Assembly: GCF_002954405.1 (NCBI RefSeq)
Contig: NZ_MQWC01000004.1
Span: 3,412,668 to 3,476,667 of the forward strand
Direction: 5' to 3'
From: Salinibacter sp. 10B
GTDB lineage: Bacteria; Bacteroidota; Rhodothermia; Rhodothermales; Salinibacteraceae
DNA: 64,000 nt
Positions within the stretch are counted from its first letter, which is position 1. Every line of letters starts with the position of its first letter. This document shows, one piece after another, positions 63,027 to 64,000 of the stretch. The position numbers and the translations under genes were made by a program. The notes under the pieces are model-generated. The model worked only from the letters and a program-made list of their open reading frames with translations. It did not search any database and was not told the DNA's origin.

Positions 63027-64000
63027 CTACGGCAACTCGTACGTGAGGCGTCCCATCATCATACGTCCCAACGGCGGCGCCCCGACAAACTCCCGATGTC
63101 GATTGTTGAGGATGTTCTTCCCCGTAACGGTGAGGCTTAGCCCCGGTACCGTGGGAATGTTGTAAGCGAGCCGGACGTCGAGAAGAGTGTAGGGGGCGAC
63201 CGTGCCGACATACGGTCCCGACCGTACAGGGAATCCATCGACATAATGCACTGTGCTTCCGATGGAGACGCCAGCAGGCAGGCCATAGTCGAATCCCCCC
63301 TTTACCTTCAGCGACGGGGCATTCAGGGCCAGGTTGAGGCTGGTGTTGGTCTCATCCAGCTCTTCATTGCTGAAGAAATCGTCGCTCACGTAGGAGACGG
63401 TGCCAAAGGTGGTGAACGTTTCCGTGATATCGACCTCAAGGGAGGCGTCGAGGCCCCAGTACTCTACCTCACCGAAGTTGCGATAGGTAAGGAGGGCGCC
63501 GACCTGGTTGGAGGGGGGCGAGCCGGGGAGAATCGGCTGGTCGGGCTGCACGACGCCCGAAGGGGTTTGGGCAAAGGTCCCCGTTAGAAGGTCGAGCGCT
63601 CGCTGCCGAGAGAGATCGGAGACGGAGAGGAACTGCTGAAAGGCCTGAGATACTGTTGGGGAGTTTGCAAGCTTTTGCTGAAGGTCGGACGAGATGAATT
63701 GTGGGGCAAGGTAGGCGAGGGGAGACTCTACCCGCAGGGGACCCACAAAATCTTCCTTTCGCTCGTAGTATCCGTCGAGGGTCAGGCGGATGCGATCAGC
63801 AATCGTTCCTCGGTATCCGGCCTCAAAAGTTTCCGTGGTCGTTTGCTTCAGGGGCTCAATGTCGGTCGGGCCCTCAACGGCTCGATATCCCATTTCGCTG
63901 TCGTTAGGGATGCCGAGTCGGACGCCTGCTTCCTGCGTGGGCGGCGATGTGAGTTGCGATGCTGGCGTGACGTCGGCTACGGCCCGAAGCAGCTGGGCGT
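63027..64000 (-). CDS. TonB-dependent receptor, C-terminal part, runs off the window
   Basis: The frame is open from the window edge at 64000 to the stop at 63027 (about 323 residues visible). It shows barrel strands and extracellular loops: ETFEAGYRGTIADRIRLTLD, GYYERKEDFVGPLR, FGEVEYWGLDASLEVDITET and a terminal segment NILNNRHREFVGAPPLGRMM ending MGRLTYELP. AGYRG and GLDASLEVDI are typical of TonB-dependent receptors of Bacteroidota. The plug and signal peptide are outside. The substrate is unknown. It is followed on the same strand by nuoA after 297 bp. Confidence 0.88.
   Translation of the reverse strand, partial: AQLLRAVADVTPASQLTSPPTQEAGVRLGIPNDSEMGYRAVEGPTDIEPLKQTTTETFEAGYRGTIADRIRLTLDGYYERKEDFVGPLRVESPLAYLAPQFISSDLQQKLANSPTVSQAFQQFLSVSDLSRQRALDLLTGTFAQTPSGVVQPDQPILPGSPPSNQVGALLTYRNFGEVEYWGLDASLEVDITETFTTFGTVSYVSDDFFSNEELDETNTSLNLALNAPSLKVKGGFDYGLPAGVSIGSTVHYVDGFPVRSGPYVGTVAPYTLLDVRLAYNIPTVPGLSLTVTGKNILNNRHREFVGAPPLGRMMMGRLTYELP

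Noticed and set aside
1-64000. tRNA and rRNA genes
   Set aside because: No T-loop GTTCRANNC with matching acceptor stems and no rRNA-like stretches were noticed. A covariance scan would be decisive.

Overview
The window is a high-GC, gene-dense bacterial chromosome segment. It most likely comes from a halophilic member of the Rhodothermia (Bacteroidota/Rhodothermota, Salinibacter- or Salisaeta-like). Three things suggest this. The soluble proteins are acidic. Several arrangements are typical of Bacteroidota: ileS–dksA/traR–lspA, eno–ftsB, a short glycogen-synthase-like protein next to a DUF4270-like lipoprotein, and a Bacteroidota-type LptD. Most starts lack a Shine-Dalgarno sequence. The species call is an inference. 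I found no rRNA, tRNA or CRISPR array.

Layout. 1-10.8 kb: the 5' part of glutamate dehydrogenase (minus), then ileS, a DksA/TraR protein, lspA, lepA, an exported protein, lepB and an ArsR-type metal sensor. 10.8-14.3 kb: a metal-homeostasis unit made of the ArsR sensor, a palindromic operator, a frameshifted isoprenylcysteine-methyltransferase-like gene and a P1B-4 type metal ATPase. 14.4-18 kb (minus): two lipoproteins and a TonB-dependent receptor. 18.4-27.7 kb: a giant Gln-rich membrane protein (DUF4175-like), then a cell-envelope cluster (degenerate glycogen-synthase domain, DUF4270-like lipoprotein, outer-membrane barrel, TPR protein). 27.9-40.4 kb: eno, ftsB, a ROK kinase, a repeat-rich spacer, lptD, alpha-carbonic anhydrase, a D-amino-acid PLP enzyme, cca and a lipase-like hydrolase.

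40.4-53 kb is the least orderly part. It holds cspA, a decayed island (exonuclease/DUF2442 fragments and an orphan YgiT-type antitoxin), mutS2, a nucleotidyltransferase, a segment bounded by inverted repeats, a TPR protein, a MITE-like element with a target-site duplication, ruvA, nadE, a broken REP-associated transposase with REP-like palindromes, and a YetF-like protein.

53-62.8 kb (minus) is the respiratory complex I cluster nuoA-B-C-D-E-F-G. It is interrupted by three related small two-helix membrane proteins (one broken), a lipoprotein remnant and a Uma2-type nuclease. A terminator follows nuoG, and nuoH-N are not in the window. Stem-loops occupy the nuoC/D and nuoD/E spacers. The window ends inside another TonB-dependent receptor.

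Most promising leads: the small membrane-protein family embedded in the nuo operon; the 295-bp MITE at 48316-48610; a two-hairpin element present twice (30728 and 48398) with a compensatory base change; and the metal-sensor/P1B-4 unit.
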